Shown here: positions 25,991-39,164 of the stretch, piece after piece | How positions within the stretch are numbered: position 1 is the first letter of the stretch | Layout of the letters: every line of letters begins with the position of its first letter | DNA from: Otis tarda | Lineage: Eukaryota > Chordata > Aves > Otidiformes > Otididae | Reading direction: 5' to 3' | DNA: 64,000 bases | Assembly (NCBI GenBank): GCA_026413225.1 | Contig: CM048552.1 | Span: 184,050,053-184,114,052 of the forward strand | Notes under the pieces: generated by a model | Databases searched by the model: none | Seen by the model: only the letters and a program-made list of their open reading frames with translations | Told to the model about the DNA's origin: nothing | Translations under genes and position numbers: made by a program

Positions 25991-28900
25991 TCCTAAAAAA
26001 ATTTACTCTAGAAACCAGAGTTGGAAGGAAAGTAAGTGAAATTCATTGGTGAAATTGGCTAACGAAGCTCCATTCCATGCTGACAGCTCAGGGCTCAGTC
26101 CTGTCTCTGTCAAGCAGTGGGACTTTTTGCCAGAATTTCTCAGCTCCCGTAGGATTAAGGCTGAGCCGAAGCAATACCTGAATGATCTTCTATACTTAAA
26201 CACCTGAGACACTGCATACCATAGCATCAGCTCTGGATATTTTAGGATGACTAAAGTCAGAGAATTAAGAGGTACAAAAACCATCATGGTACTACTCGTA
26301 GCAGCACATACTACTGCCACCATGTACCTGAAATCACGAGTTCTCACACTACACAGAGTTATCAAACCATTCCTTACGATATCAAGTACTAATAACGCTT
26401 TTTATCAGCTATCAATGACTAATTTATCAGAAAAAAAAATATTACAGGCTGTTAAAGCAATTAGTAAATGAATCACTATGAAATGAAGTGGATTTTCTGA
26501 AGGCTTTCCAAAGATAGATGGTAAGAAAGAAGCTTTGGGTTCCACTTTCCGCCAGCGAATATTGCGCCGTTCCAACAAAACAACCACTGCAGTTGAGATA
26601 AAGGAGAGACCCTGGAAAGAATTTCTCAAATCACTTATTAGAATATAGTGAATATTAACAATAGACAGTATAAATTCTCTTGAGAATTGACTGTTGCTGG
26701 GGTTTGGATCCCTTCCTCTAGGCTGTTAAGGTTGCTGGGGAATTTCACTGTTAATGGTGTATTTCCATATGAATGTTTGAAGAAGTGGGAAGGGTGTGCA
26801 AAACTGAAACTTAAGCGTGGAGTTTTCTTTGTGCTTCTGAGAAAAAAAATATGATGTTCTTGTAAAGTCAAAATAAGACACTTCCAAACTTAACTGTACA
26901 TTATCAAAGCTTTTTAGAAGAAAAAAATTACACAGAAAAAGTGAGGAAGACTTGCTTGTCTTACCATGGTCAGTAGGAATGCACCAGTCTTGCCATTATA
27001 CACCCTATAAGGGCAACAAGCAGTCTACAAACTATAGCAGCTTTGTCTGGCTTTAATAGATAAAAGCAACAAGTTTATTTTGTTTTAAACAGATTATATG
27101 TTCATTTTTCATAGACCATTTGAAAAGCACATTGCTGTGGGCTTCCCAATGACAAATACACTGAGGCACCAGCAAGTGACAACACACTTTGTACTCCTTG
27201 ACATGGATGAAAGAATTCAATTCAACTTTTCTTTTTTTTCTATCTGGAAATAGAAAGGCCTAAGAAGAATATTTTTTAACCCTACTTCCTGGGAACAAAT
27301 CTTAAACAATACCCTGTCTGCATCTTCATCTGTTTCTCCTCCCTTCTCTTCACTAACTTTGGGTAACATTAGTCAAGAGCAATCAAAACTGACAGAGGAC
27401 AGAGTCCCTTCATTTTCATGAAAATAAGTGGGTGAATAAAGGAGAAAACTAATAAACATCTCATGGTTTGAATGGTAGGTACTCACTCTTACTTGCATCA
27501 GAAAATCCACTGAGCAATTACCACCAAAGGAGAAAGCAAGGTGAGGTTGGCTCCATGCTCACACCACCATTTATCTGGTTATTCTCTCCATCCTTTAGAA
27601 TTCAAAACATCTCAACTTGGCCAACTCTTATTTACTGCAAGCATACAGTAAATACAGACACGCTTTCATTGGCAACTGCTGTGACAGCTGATCTTCACAC
27701 CACAGCATTATCTTAATAAACTGTCTCTCAGCCCCAGGGTCTTTGTTCTCATATAAGTGACCTACACCCTGGATCTTATACAAAGCATGACGAGCACAGA
27801 GGTTATATGAGTTAATTGCATAGTGACTGCAAAAATACTGTGCTTTCCTTCTTTCGGCAACATGGTCTTTCTCTATTGAAAACAATTGGAGTTACACAGT
27901 AATTCAAGTTAATGATAGAACAGTATATCTGGATAACTCTATCATTAGTTAATGTTACCACCACATGAGCTTGTCTATATGGTATTTGACAAGGAAATTC
28001 AAGTTAAACAGCCTCCTCCAGAATGAAGACAATATTGGATTAATTAGGTAACTTGCTACACATTTAGAAAATTAAGATGGATATCCCTTTTATAACCATA
28101 TTAAAATCCTACGGAATAAGAACCAGATTGTAATCTGTTATTGTGGCGTAACTCAAGAATATCTCCTGAATTACTCAAAATTTAAATCACTGGAGATCAG
28201 AATCTGGCCTCACACATCTTAAAGAACATTTGACTCATTACTCATGTAAAAAGGACGCAATTTCCATCAACACACAGGGCACAGGAACCAATTTGTTTCC
28301 TAGGAGAGTTCAAAATTCTCTGCCAAAAGAATTTGTATTTTGGTACTCCTAACATATTATGTTATTTTTATTGGTCTACATTATACTTTTGCTACTAACT
28401 ATGGAGAGAGTGTCTGGAGAAAAGCAGAAACTGGGGTCCATTACTCAGTTTTTTCCTTCACATGCTTCCCAGAACTCAGGCAACTTTCCTCCTCTGACTG
28501 AAGACTGCCACTGGAAATACTGTAAGAAGTCTATAAATCTTTTATTAGCTAAAACACAAACCACAGACTACCGAATTCATTTTGCAACATGATTATTCCT
28601 CCAACTTTGTCCAAAACTGAAAGCATGCAACTGTAAAGTAAAATACACAAAAATGTCATAGCTCTAAACAGTTTGGTCTACCAACTTTTTAGTCTATTTT
28701 TACTTGTGCTTTAACAACTTGGGCTATGTCTACATAAGCTTTTTAAGACAGAGTAGTTTTCTCTCTACCTAAGCTTTACGATGCTTCTGCACCAGCCAGG
28801 GCTGAACCTGTAGTTGTGTTAGCAAGGGATCACACGTGAAAGTGAATTTATCAAAATGTTTCAAGTCTAACAGTGCAACATGGCAAAATGCTCCACATTT

Positions 28901-31623
28901 TGCTGGGCAGAGAAGAAAGCATTTTCAAGCCTGAAACATCCATGTTCAACTGCCAGTGTTTCCTATAAATTGACTGCTGCGTTTTCCACTGTTCTGACAC
29001 AAACAGGCATAATAGACTGATGATCTAGATTTCAGTTTAAGTTAGGAAACCACGCTCCTTCTGACTGTCCCACTTCCTTTTATCCCACTCACTGTATGGC
29101 TTGGTGAGAATCACAAACAAACACAGCTGGAAAAAACAGGATCAGTTGCACCCTTTAAAGATAACACAGTTATATCTACCATGGTCTTGAAGACTTGGAC
29201 TAGTAAAGGCCCCACGATATCCACATAAGCCATTCTATGACCCCTCTGCATCCTTACCACTAGAAAAATTTTCAAAAAAATTGTTATTTCTTGCAACATA
29301 TTCAGCCTAGTACTTTTACTCTACTCACTGTGGGCACTGCAGATTTTTTCTTCCTTGTATATCAGACCTCTCTGTTTTCCGTCTTTGTTCAAAGCACTAG
29401 TCTTGTCATTCAGTTTCTACAGCTGCTGAGGTCTCCTCCAATATTTTTCTCAAGTATTTGGTGTTATTTATTTGCAAGTTAGAGGAAGAAAGTTTCCACT
29501 TGAACTGGAGCATCATCAGGCTGTAGCTGGTCAAAATCCTTCTGAAACCATCATTAGTCTCCTTCCTAAGATTACCAGTTCTCTGGGGAGTATCTTGCTG
29601 TATAAAAATTTTTACAAAAGTCGGGTTCAATTTCAGTGTAAGTAAACTTGCATTATTAAGGACCACAGAGTAGAGGCAAAATTAAAGATAAGATCTTCCT
29701 CAGAGGATGTCCAAGAGTAACTGAAGGAAGGGAGCACAAATACTGTTTTTTCCAGCCAACTCCAAATTACACAGATGGTTCCTTCTCACCGAGGATGAAC
29801 TCAGCATCAGGACAAAGCTACTTCAGACGTTCTCATTACATTTTGTTTCTGCTGCTGCTATGCTTGCTCCTCAGGCGCTTACAGAACACCTCCTTGTTGT
29901 ACAGCCATCCCATGGCGTCCCTTAGAGACACGACTGCGAGCGTTACAAAGGTCTGCATTTTTCCTTGCATGGCTGCTTATAGCCAGTCTCTGAACATTTC
30001 TCATATACATTGAACCACCTTGTACTAATAGAAGCGCTGTTTATTTTAGGCTTTCGGTTTTAGTTCTGCATTTTCCATTTCCTTTATCCATTTAACAGTG
30101 AACTAGTGAATTTATGTCTTTAGAAGGGCAGTACACAGAGGCTTACATCTCACCCTATATTGCTTATTATGCGTTATGCTGACAGCAATGTTGGCATGAA
30201 AGGAAGCTCCTCACCAAGTCTGAAGTCTTGATTTTCCTAATGTTTAAGATAGTACTGGCTATTGCTTTGTCCTCCCTGATAACAAACTGATTCCTCTAGA
30301 ACGAACAACATTGAAGAGCCACTGAAACAACTAGAACAGTGACTTCAGTGATCATGACAGCTATATTTCAATGATGACAGGGTTGTCAGAGCATCCCATC
30401 TTCAGAATTACCAAACTCAATCTTCTGCTTTCAATTCAATATTCAGTTTCATCTGGCAGCCCATTTGACACTGAAGAACCAAAAGAAAAGGATTTTCTGC
30501 ATGATTTCAAGATGACCACTAGTCTTTTCTGTCTAGCTGCTCTTGCAACATTTATACTTTAGGTACAGAATAACTGATTACAGCAGGTTGACTGACTTGC
30601 TTCACGCTACTCCCTTTATTCTTGGGCAAGATGAGCCTGAAAATTATTACTTTTATCATTTCTATTTTATTTGTGGTATATAGTACCAAACAGAATCAAC
30701 TTTGTATTATGGAAAAGGCAAACCTAGGTGCAAGTCTAGCAAGCTGGCCTTGTACAAAACTGTGCAGTCAGATGTGCTGCCTCCTTCCAGATTGGAACAA
30801 ATGAAGCCCACGCTGACTGTGCAGTGCTCCATTCTCTTCCTTCTCATCACTATCCATGGAGAGCGGATTACATTAAGCAGCTACTCTGTTCTTTCATTAT
30901 CAGCCAGCCTTCTTTCCTTTTCCCCAGAGACCTTATGCAGTTACATAATCTCCCTTAATATTTTCCAAGAAACTTAAAAAGAATTTGAATTTTTCAGCCC
31001 TCCTCTTTTACTTAAAAAAAACGTTAATAGTTTCCTTTCTAGGCTGAAATTACAGCTGCCTTCTATTTTGCAAGGAAAACAACATAAACTACACATTACG
31101 TATGTTCTGCATTATGATACCAAAGTTAAACAAACGCATCATGAAAAATAAAACTGCAAAACCCAACTAATGACACATGCGCAGCACCTGATTTCACATG
31201 TTCTTTTTTGTAAGAGTATTAACCTTACAGAATTGGCAAGAAACTGGATAGCTAAGTAGATTGGCAACAGTACACCGAGCCTTTCACCTGGAGTGTATCA
31301 GCTCAAGTTTAGTCCGGCTCCCTCTAGGAACTGAAAATATGTTCTCTCTCACAGGCTGGTGATGAAATAAAATGGTAGTGGCTATCTGGTTCAAAGAAAA
31401 TGAGAGACTACATTCCAGAAAAAGAGAGTCATCAGCATGAGCAGTATTTCCTCTTACTGTTAAGATAGGAATAAGCTTGAACCAAAAAAACAACCAAGGG
31501 TACTTTCATTTGCTAAAATGAAATTAACCTAAGAGATGTTCATTTTAGGCCAGCTAATGGAAAGACAACATAAAGAAAATTCTAAATCAAACGTACTTTC
31601 CAGGACCTTTAAGTCTTCAGCTT
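25991..31623. other. Non-coding stretch, no gene seen
   Basis: AT-rich unique sequence. I see no confident gene, transposon or structural RNA. A weak resemblance to an amniote hAT-type MITE end near 28,720-28,800 was considered and not accepted. Confidence 0.55.
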
Positions 31624-31909
31624 TCACATGTAAGGATATAACACATAACCTCCGTTTATGCTCTGCGTGATAGGGGAAGCCAGATGTGTGCATGCAGAGG
31701 AGGCATGAGGATGTGTGCGTAGACTGCCCTTTTTCAGCTCATAAATCCACACAGAGTTCACACCCAGGTGCCTGTCGTCCTTATCTGCCAGCACAGGACC
31801 ATAAGCACACACTTTTTTTGATGCATCTATAACCACAGCAGCCTGGGCTGTGATCTCAGCAGATTTCACTGCTATGCAAGGGTCACACCTCCAAGGAAAA
31901 CTCTCAATA
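31624..31909 (-). other. Coding-like open frame, unrecognised
   Basis: On the minus strand the frame is open from about 31909 down to the stop at 31624, about 95 codons. Its middle part uses codons typical of real vertebrate genes, with many GTG, CTG, GAC, AAG and GAG, and reads as a protein-like stretch around 'AAVVIDASKKVCAYGPVLA'. A possible 3' splice site ('gcatagcag', at about 31871-31879) precedes that part, but the polypyrimidine tract is poor. A matching 5' splice site is not obvious before the stop. It could be a lost exon, a retrocopy fragment, an old transposon relic or chance. I do not recognise the peptide. It lies in the same orientation as the proposed leftward gene. Confidence 0.15.
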
Positions 31910-34332
31910 AACTAAGTGGATCACTTATTCGGTAAATGCAACTCTTTCTTCTGAGTCAGTGTTGAAGTAATGCCAACATGTACTGTAAGTCATGAGAAGA
32001 GATTAATCCATGGATCTCTGCCACCAAAATACAGGCCTCTGCCACTGCAGAATGACAGGGAACTGCTTCACTTGGTAGAAAATAGCAAGCTCTTATTCTA
32101 TATGCAGAGGAGCCACTGAATTAGGATATAACACAATTTCACAGAATGTCAGTAAAATATTAGGAAGCAATCTGCTACTTTCAGATGAAACAAACTTATT
32201 TGTCATCACTGAAAGTCTTCCTGACTCTTCTCATAAGGGCACGAGTGGCAGCACTGGTTCTAAGAGCGCACTCTCGTTCTGGTTATTGCATTCCACCTCC
32301 CTCAATTCACCCCATGCCTTAATCAGCTACTTCTATTGCATTTCTTCTTTGCTTCCCTGTCAAAATGCTTCCTAACAGGTATGGGTAAGTCTAAACAGAG
32401 TTGCAAAAAATACTGTTAAACCCTCACTATATTCTATCCCAGGCAGAACTGCTATATCCTAATGCATTTTTACGCTGTATGTAGGGCACAGATCCCTTTA
32501 AAATCTACATAAAGCCAACCTGCCATACCAAAATAGTTGTATGTTATCCACTCTGGCCATGGAGGGATCGCTCCTCATCATGTATTGATGAGATCCAGTA
32601 TACCAAACCCCACATCCTGAATTCTAACACTATATTAAAAGTACCTGTATAAAAATGCATTTAACTTAACTCTAAAAATATCTCAAAAATCTATTAACAG
32701 AAACAAATTGTAATTAAGATTGTTGTTGACCTAGCTTCTTCCTGCAAAGGCAACAGAATAATAATCTTATATTTACACAGTATCTTTCAGTCTAAACGAT
32801 TCCATTCAACAAGTCTGATGTTACACACACTTAGAAAGGCGTTACTAACACACACAAGTAATCCTAAGTAAACCAATCTACCGAGTTTCATTACCAGCAA
32901 CTACTGAGTTTGATCCACTCAGTGGTATGGGTTCTTTTTATCTACCTTATCCATCCATCAGCAAATTATCCACCCATCAAGAAACTGTCTCTCTAACATC
33001 ATCAATGCATTGGCAACAACTTCAGTCTTAATCCTTATGTTCTGCCTAAAAAAAAAAAAAAAAAAAAAACCCTTCCTCCAGCTTCATTCAACCTCTTCTC
33101 AGACCTCTATCACCAACATTATCAACCAGCCCCTAGAGACAAACTCCAGCAAGGGCTGAGTCTGGCTTACTTGTCAGAGTGTTTGTTTTTAAGCAGTCAC
33201 CTGGGGTGTATTGGGAGCCTACTGGTTTTTAACAGACCAATTTTTTCCATCTTATTCTGCACACAGAAAACACAGAGGAAACCTAAATCTATCTTCTACA
33301 ATTTCAAAACATATCTTTCTTGCACCATCAAGTACTTAAACCAAAGGTCAGTCTCACCAACCAGCTCTCAGATCAGCTTTCACTTGCGTGTGGTACTCCT
33401 GCAAGATCGCGGTTTTCATCATTATCACGCAAGGAAGGGTTATTCTGAATCACTTGTTTTTACCTCGTGGTTACCAAAATAGGCCTCGTCTAAACAGTTG
33501 GCTGTCAGGTAACCACAAAGCATGGCAGAGGGAAATCCACCTCCTCCTCTGCAACTGGCATGACTCTTGGAAAACATTCCCTGACAGTATCAGTCTGCAC
33601 AAGGATTTTTTTTCTGAATACTTGCTTTGAGTAAAATGAATTGCAAGAAACCAGCATAATAACATCATTCCAGGCAAGGATTCCTTGAGAAAACTGCCAC
33701 TACACCTTGAACTTGCATCTTCCCTGGCTGAGTTTTCTCCCAGTCTGAATAGATGAGACAGCAACGCACCTTGGGAAAGGTCATCTGTATGTCTCAGCCT
33801 CTTCCAGAAAACATGCCACCGATGGCAGTAGTCACCAGGCCTTGCAATGCACACAGACCAGCCAGATCACAGGAGACAGTTGTTACGAGCCCAGGGCATC
33901 TGATAGGGGGGACAGGAAGGAAGCAGTAGTACCTACTGTCCATCATTGCTACCTGATGGCAGTAAGCCTCCTTAGATGATCAAACAAAACGCTGTAGAAA
34001 CTGTCAACAAAAAGTAAGTTGTCACCTCTGTGCCCTGTACTATCCTGGGATGCTCATTGTTTTCAAAAGGGAAAACAAACAAATGAGTACACCAGAGCTG
34101 TTTTCTAAAAAATCTACCGTAACCGATCCACCACCCCAGCACTGACTCAACCTGAGCCCATATGATGACCCTGTTCCGAGTCATGCATTCATAAAAGCAC
34201 AAAACCCAGCTGTCCTGGTACTGGAAACCTCTTGGCCAAAGTATGAAAACTCCAGTTTGAGAAGAATAAAGTCAAGGATGGTTGGCCCAGTATCTGACCT
34301 AGTTTCTCCTGTAACCTTCAGCTAAAACTAGA
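31910..34332. other. Non-coding stretch, no gene seen
   Basis: AT-rich sequence with an A22 run at 33048-33069. The sequence just right of that run is pyrimidine-rich and could be old LINE material, but I could not match it to a family. The longest frame, minus strand 33471-33854, is unrecognised. Confidence 0.55.
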
Positions 34333-35090
34333 ATGAAACAGAGACATGAAAAAGGGCTTTTAGATCTTATACTCCATCTCCTTGAAAATGCAGAATTGCC
34401 TCCTCCAGTACATTTGCTAGTGACTTGCTTACTCTTATTTTAAACATCCAAAGAGGGGTGGAGGGGGCTCTCGCTAGATAAGGTTTAACGTAGACTCCAA
34501 TACATTTTCCTGTCATTAAGTTTTTGCCCAGAGTTCATCTTAAACTTTTATTTCCTTGATTTCTCCATTTATTCCTAGGTATTCTCTCACATAATCCACA
34601 AAAAAAAATCTAATTCCTTTGACAACAATACACTTCAAACATCCAAATGTATTTAACCTATCTCCCCATATTCAGTGCCAGCCTAGAAATATGTCTATTT
34701 TTTAATAGTTCCCATCATCTACTTCCTCCAGACCCTCAGGTATTTTGTTTCTCTTTTCTAAGCTTCATTCAAATTGTAAATATCTTCCTGTTAATAAAAT
34801 ATTCAGAGTTTTCTGATGTGTTCATGGCAGATTCTTATAAAAAGGGAATTCCTACCTCTTTGTTCGCGGACATGGTACCTTTTTCTTGTCAGCTCAACCA
34901 CAAACCGTGCTGTTCTGTAATCAAGTCACTCTGCAGACTCATGTATTAATTCCTGCTGGGTCTTAATTCTAGATCCCTTCCAGCACCACTATTACCCGCT
35001 AGTACATTCCCAATTTGAGACCCCTGTGAACTTGCTTTTTCTCCCAATTTGTTCCCTTCACTCTACTATCCTGTAGGAATTCTCTTTAAG
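34333..35090 (-). mobile_element. Old CR1 LINE, 3' portion, minus orientation
   Basis: Read on the plus strand, this follows the reverse complement of old amniote CR1 elements. The near-3' segment is at 34370-34450 ('ctccatctccttgaaaatgc', then the stretch ending in 'aacatccaaagag'). A middle segment at 34515-34560 contains 'cctgtcattaagtttttgcc'. A segment at 34738-34800 corresponds to the conserved part preceding the 'cccagaactggacaca'-type motif of CR1. The segment at 34938-35030 ('gatcccttccagcaccact') corresponds to ORF2 sequence further upstream. Divergence is high, so this insertion probably predates modern birds. Only the C-terminal part of ORF2 and the 3' region remain, with no intact frame. 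The right limit is approximate. It abuts another old repeat at 35153. Confidence 0.72.
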
Positions 35091-35152
35091 TTCTGTTTAC
35101 TCAAAAGCAAAGATGTTAGTTTCAAAGGCTATAGGTTTTGCTCGAGGCCCCT

Positions 35153-35292
35153 GTTCAACAAAGCATTTAATTACATGCCTAACTTTAACCACATGCTTAA
35201 ATCCAGCTGATCTCGGCAAGCAGAGATGAGCTTAAGCATACATTAAAAAAAAAAAAAAAAAGCTTGGCATGTAAGTCAGTGCTTTGCTGAAC
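35153..35292. repeat. Old palindromic (MITE-like) amniote repeat
   Basis: The two ends form near-perfect inverted repeats: 13 bases at 35153-35165 pair with 35280-35292 with one mismatch. Pairing continues inward imperfectly (for example 'ttacatgcc' at 35171 with 'ggcatgtaa' at 35266). The left arm contains 'catgcctaactttaaccac', which resembles a palindromic repeat family widespread in turtles, crocodilians and birds. A run of 17 A at 35245-35261 interrupts the right arm and looks like later expansion. There is no coding capacity; such elements are normally non-autonomous DNA-transposon derivatives. I cannot name the family reliably. Confidence 0.6.
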
Positions 35293-38200
35293 TAAATCTT
35301 CAGTTTCTGTAATCACTTGGATGGTTTATTTTCCATATTTGGCAAGAATTGACAGCTTGGTGCTTTTATGTTACAGAATTTAAAAATGAAGCTTCAAGAG
35401 AGCCCAAAACTGACATCGTGCTTTGTTCCTTTCTTAAAATAAGAATAGGAAATAAATACCTAAGTAAATATGCAACTGTACAGTAATAATTAAGTCTACA
35501 GGATTTAAACATGCAGTAACTCACTTTACATTCTCGTTACTGCAGTTCCCTCTTGAAAAAAAAAAGTCCTGTGAAAATTTTTAACAAGCATGTGTATCTC
35601 AGGAAGATATGCAGCACAAGATATGTAGCTAGTGGTAGCTCACTAACCGCTACCATCACTGCGCAGTTGAACGGAGAGAACAAAGCTGTCCATTTCTTAA
35701 TTCATCTCTACCAAATGCCTTTAAATGCAATGGACTTCACTCACTGTTCCACAATGATAGATTTTGAGAGGAGAGAAGAGGGAAGAAGGCACTAGTCTTT
35801 GGTTTTGGTCATGGCTTGACTATTTCCACCAGTCACCAAGCCACATGACAGCAGACATAAGATTTCACATTCATCACCAGCAATGAATGCAGTTGGCGTA
35901 ATGGGAATTTCGTGGAGAGTATTTAAAATCACTTCCAAATATCTTCCATTGTTTACACGCAGAATACTTCACGACCTTTCTCTCCCCCTTGTTTTTTGTT
36001 TGTACTTTTTGTTTTCTTTGCCTGCCTTCATTCTGCTGCTTGGTAAACACAGGCAGAGGCTAAGCGGGAACTGCAATTAGGCAGCCATACCAAGCTTAAT
36101 CTGTGGACTACCTAATTGTAAGATTCGAGGTTTGGGAGGATTGCCATCTGAGAAAGAAACAGCGAAGAAAAATTGGAAAATGACTACTTCCTCTCAATCC
36201 ATAAAGCCTTCCAAAATTCAATTAACATGTTCTAAACTAAACCATCCACAAATGCGATGGCACCAAAATGTGTGATTTCAAATATAGACAAGAAAGTAGC
36301 TGCTCATTGATATTTATCAGAATTGTAGGATTCTCTGACCATTCCACTTCCACACCTTTTACTGAAGTGGCATCTGTTTTAACAGTTTTGTACCTCAGTA
36401 CCTGAGATGAACCAGAAAAATACCTATAGGCAATATAAATAAATTGTACATGACTGTATATTGGATCTGTTAAATAACGCTGTGAACCCCAAAGTCATTC
36501 AGAGAATGCCATTCCCGCGCCTAGCACAAATACTGTTGTTTAATAATGCATACATGATTAAGTTCGCTGTCTTCCCCACAGCAAATTTTTCTTGTGAGCT
36601 TACAGTTTCCCAGATGGAAATAATACCTTCACTGTCGCAGATTCACTGGTGCAACCAATAGGAAAACTACCACTGTGTTTACTTACAGTGCGACCACTGA
36701 AAATACCGCTGGATAGCAAAGACTTACAGGTGAAACTCTGTGAACAACTTTTTGCCACTTTCTCCTATGAGGGAAGGAAAGGTGGCAGGAAGAGGCAAAA
36801 GCATAGAACCTCCTCTGCTACATTGTACACACAACTACTCATCTGTGCTTACTCACCGCCTTTCCCCCCTTCAGCTCAGCATCTCCAGCAGCTTTCCAAG
36901 CACCAACACCTGCTGGAAGGCTGAAACCCGACAGGCAGCAAGCACAGATAGCGGGTTAGATCCACAGCTTGCACTAATGGATTTTTTCAGATAGATGGCG
37001 GTGCATAAAGTGCATCCGAGATTGGTCCAGGGTCGAGATGCCATTTCAATGCTCAGGCAGTTCAACTCAGGGAATTACTGCATTATCAAAAGCACTTTTA
37101 GAAAGATCACGGCTCAGGACCTGATCCTGCCACACTGTGATAGCTGTAGCTCTTTTGAAGGGGTGAACTGGGTGCCAAGAATGTAAACATGGCAAAGCAG
37201 CACCGAGGATTTTACTTCCCATTCCTGTGAGTGGCTATGATTTTTCTTTCAATACATTCCAACCAATGCAGTTTTAAAACACAAAGCTAAAGGATGACTA
37301 ACAAGACAAAGTCCGAAGAGAGATATGGCATACTGGATACAGGAAATGATAAATCTGATTTTCAAGGGTCTGTCATAGCATAGATTTAGAAACAGTCCAG
37401 CAATAAGAACAGGGTATTTCAAATCACTCTCACTGGCAAAAATTCTACAGGCACTACTTAATTTTGTGCCCTCTTCATTCTAACAGACATTGTTATTAAG
37501 CTAAGAGAGCAGAGTGAAATTTTAACCATTTACTCTCATTTAGCCCAGCAAATCCCCTTCTCACAAAAGGGAAAATATTGACAAAGCAGCTGAAACAAAG
37601 CAGGAGCAAATCTTACAGCACAATTAGTAGTTCTGTACCTACTACTCAGAGGCTTCGACATTTAGCTATCCTGATGTGGAAGCATCCACCATCGTTTTGT
37701 TTTCTGTTCGCAGTAGGGGGTTGCTAGGAAACAAAATACTATTGTCTGCTTTCATGATCTATTGCCTGGTTTGCCTGGCAATAGAGTCTTCTAAATCTAT
37801 TACCGGATTATTTTATATTTTATAGAGAGATTAAGACTAACATTAAAACACACGCACACAGGAACAGTAAAAAATGCCTCAATGTTCAGGGAAAAGAATC
37901 TATATATTCCAGGTTGGGGAAGACAAACTATCCTGACAAAAATGAACTTAATCAATCTGGTGATATTTATATACACATGCACACACACATGTACCAGCAT
38001 TCCTTGACTGTATCTATAGTTTTGCCGACTTGTCAAAGACTCTCTTGCTTCTGAGGATATGAAACGTTCTCTTACTACTCGAGAGCTACTGTACGCTGCA
38101 AGTTCTGTAAATACCACATGCTGCAGAACGCCCGGTGCGGGCGAGCACACATGCCAGAGTCATTTTTGTTCTTGATTTCAGCTCAGGGTTGTTTCAGTGC

Positions 38201-38304
38201 CTTAATTTCTTTATGTAATCAGTTTTTTTCGCACATTTGGACAGAGAGAAGAGTCGGAGACAATTCTCTACTCTCCTCCTCCCCCTCCCCCTTTTAGTTG
38301 TAAT
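35293..38304. other. Non-coding stretch with a candidate RFX site
   Basis: Mostly unique sequence of mixed composition and no recognised gene. A candidate RFX X-box is at 37720-37732, followed 27 bases later by an 8-bp inverted repeat (37759-37766 with 37777-37784). A short CA-rich patch is at 37976-37993. Frames here are short and unrecognised. Confidence 0.55.
37720..37732. promoter_or_regulatory. Candidate X-box (RFX factor site)
   Basis: The sequence 'gttgctaggaaac' is close to the imperfect palindrome bound by RFX factors, which is GTT-N-CC and GG-N-AAC half-sites with a short spacer. It lies about 2.6 kb left of the CpG island, which would put it in the first intron of a leftward gene. 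This is a motif match only. Confidence 0.35.
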
Positions 38305-38351
38305 ATAAATAAATAAATAAATAAATAGATCTATAAATAAATAAATAAATC
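38305..38351. repeat. (AAAT)n microsatellite
   Basis: Two blocks of AAAT/AATA units separated by 'agatctat', about 47 bases in all. A shorter run of the same type sits at 39570-39587 inside the left flank of the CpG island. Confidence 0.9.
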
Positions 38352-39132
38352 AAAGCATCAGGAAAATATTTTAAATTGAAAGCCACACTAGCAAATTTCA
38401 TGTATTTTTACAGTGGCAAGTCTTTGTAAAGTGAGGGAATAAAAGATTATTAAACCAGACAAATGTGGGTGCCTATCAAGGCATCCCCACAACACAACAC
38501 GAGACCTCAACAGCAAAAACCAATCATACTTAAAAGCTGAGAGACAGATGAAGAGAGTTTGGCACACAAAGCCATAGAGAAAAAGGTTTTAAGTAAAACC
38601 TGCAGAGTAGTTATTACTCTTTTATGTATATCTACAATTTCACACCATGCACAACATGCACTATTTCAAAGTCCTTTCAACTTATTTATTAATGTCTATG
38701 CATTTTATCATTCCATTTTAAATTTGAGGAAAAAATAAATGTATGAGGTGTACACTGCAAAGGACATCAAAGCTTTTGACACATTACAGCAGAACTTCCA
38801 GTGATTGGAAAAAAAAAAAAAAAAAAGTAAGAACACGCAACATAGAAAACACACAATTCATGGGAAGGATCTGAGAGTTTCTTGTCCCTCCTGCCCAGAG
38901 ATGGATTTATTCAGCCTCTAAGCTTCCTTGCAGAAATCAGGAGCCCTCACCAAAACCACGTTTAGAATTAAAGAGCAGGAGAGTGAAATGCCAGGCAGCT
39001 TTTTCCACCGGAGAAAACAGCAAGCTACTTCTCCACCAAAGCAACGAGAGATGGACACGATCCAGAACCAATCCCACTCCTCCTCGCCAGGGTAGGACAG
39101 GCTATGCCCGCGACAATAACATTGCCACTGAC

Positions 39133-39133
39133 A

Positions 39134-39164
<31 letters not shown>
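39133..39164. repeat. Poly(A) low-complexity tract beside the CpG island
   Basis: A20 followed by one G and A11. It marks the left boundary of the GC-rich island abruptly: the next bases are 'ggggtgcccggccgtt'. There is no retroposon body upstream, so it is treated as low complexity. Confidence 0.85.

Noticed and set aside
28720-28800. Sequence resembling the end of an amniote hAT-type MITE ('gggctatgtctacataag')
   Set aside because: Only one short end looks similar; no matching inverted end or target duplication was found nearby.
33048-33069. A22 run as the tail of a processed pseudogene or retroposon
   Set aside because: No recognisable coding or retroposon sequence precedes it, and no flanking direct repeats were seen.
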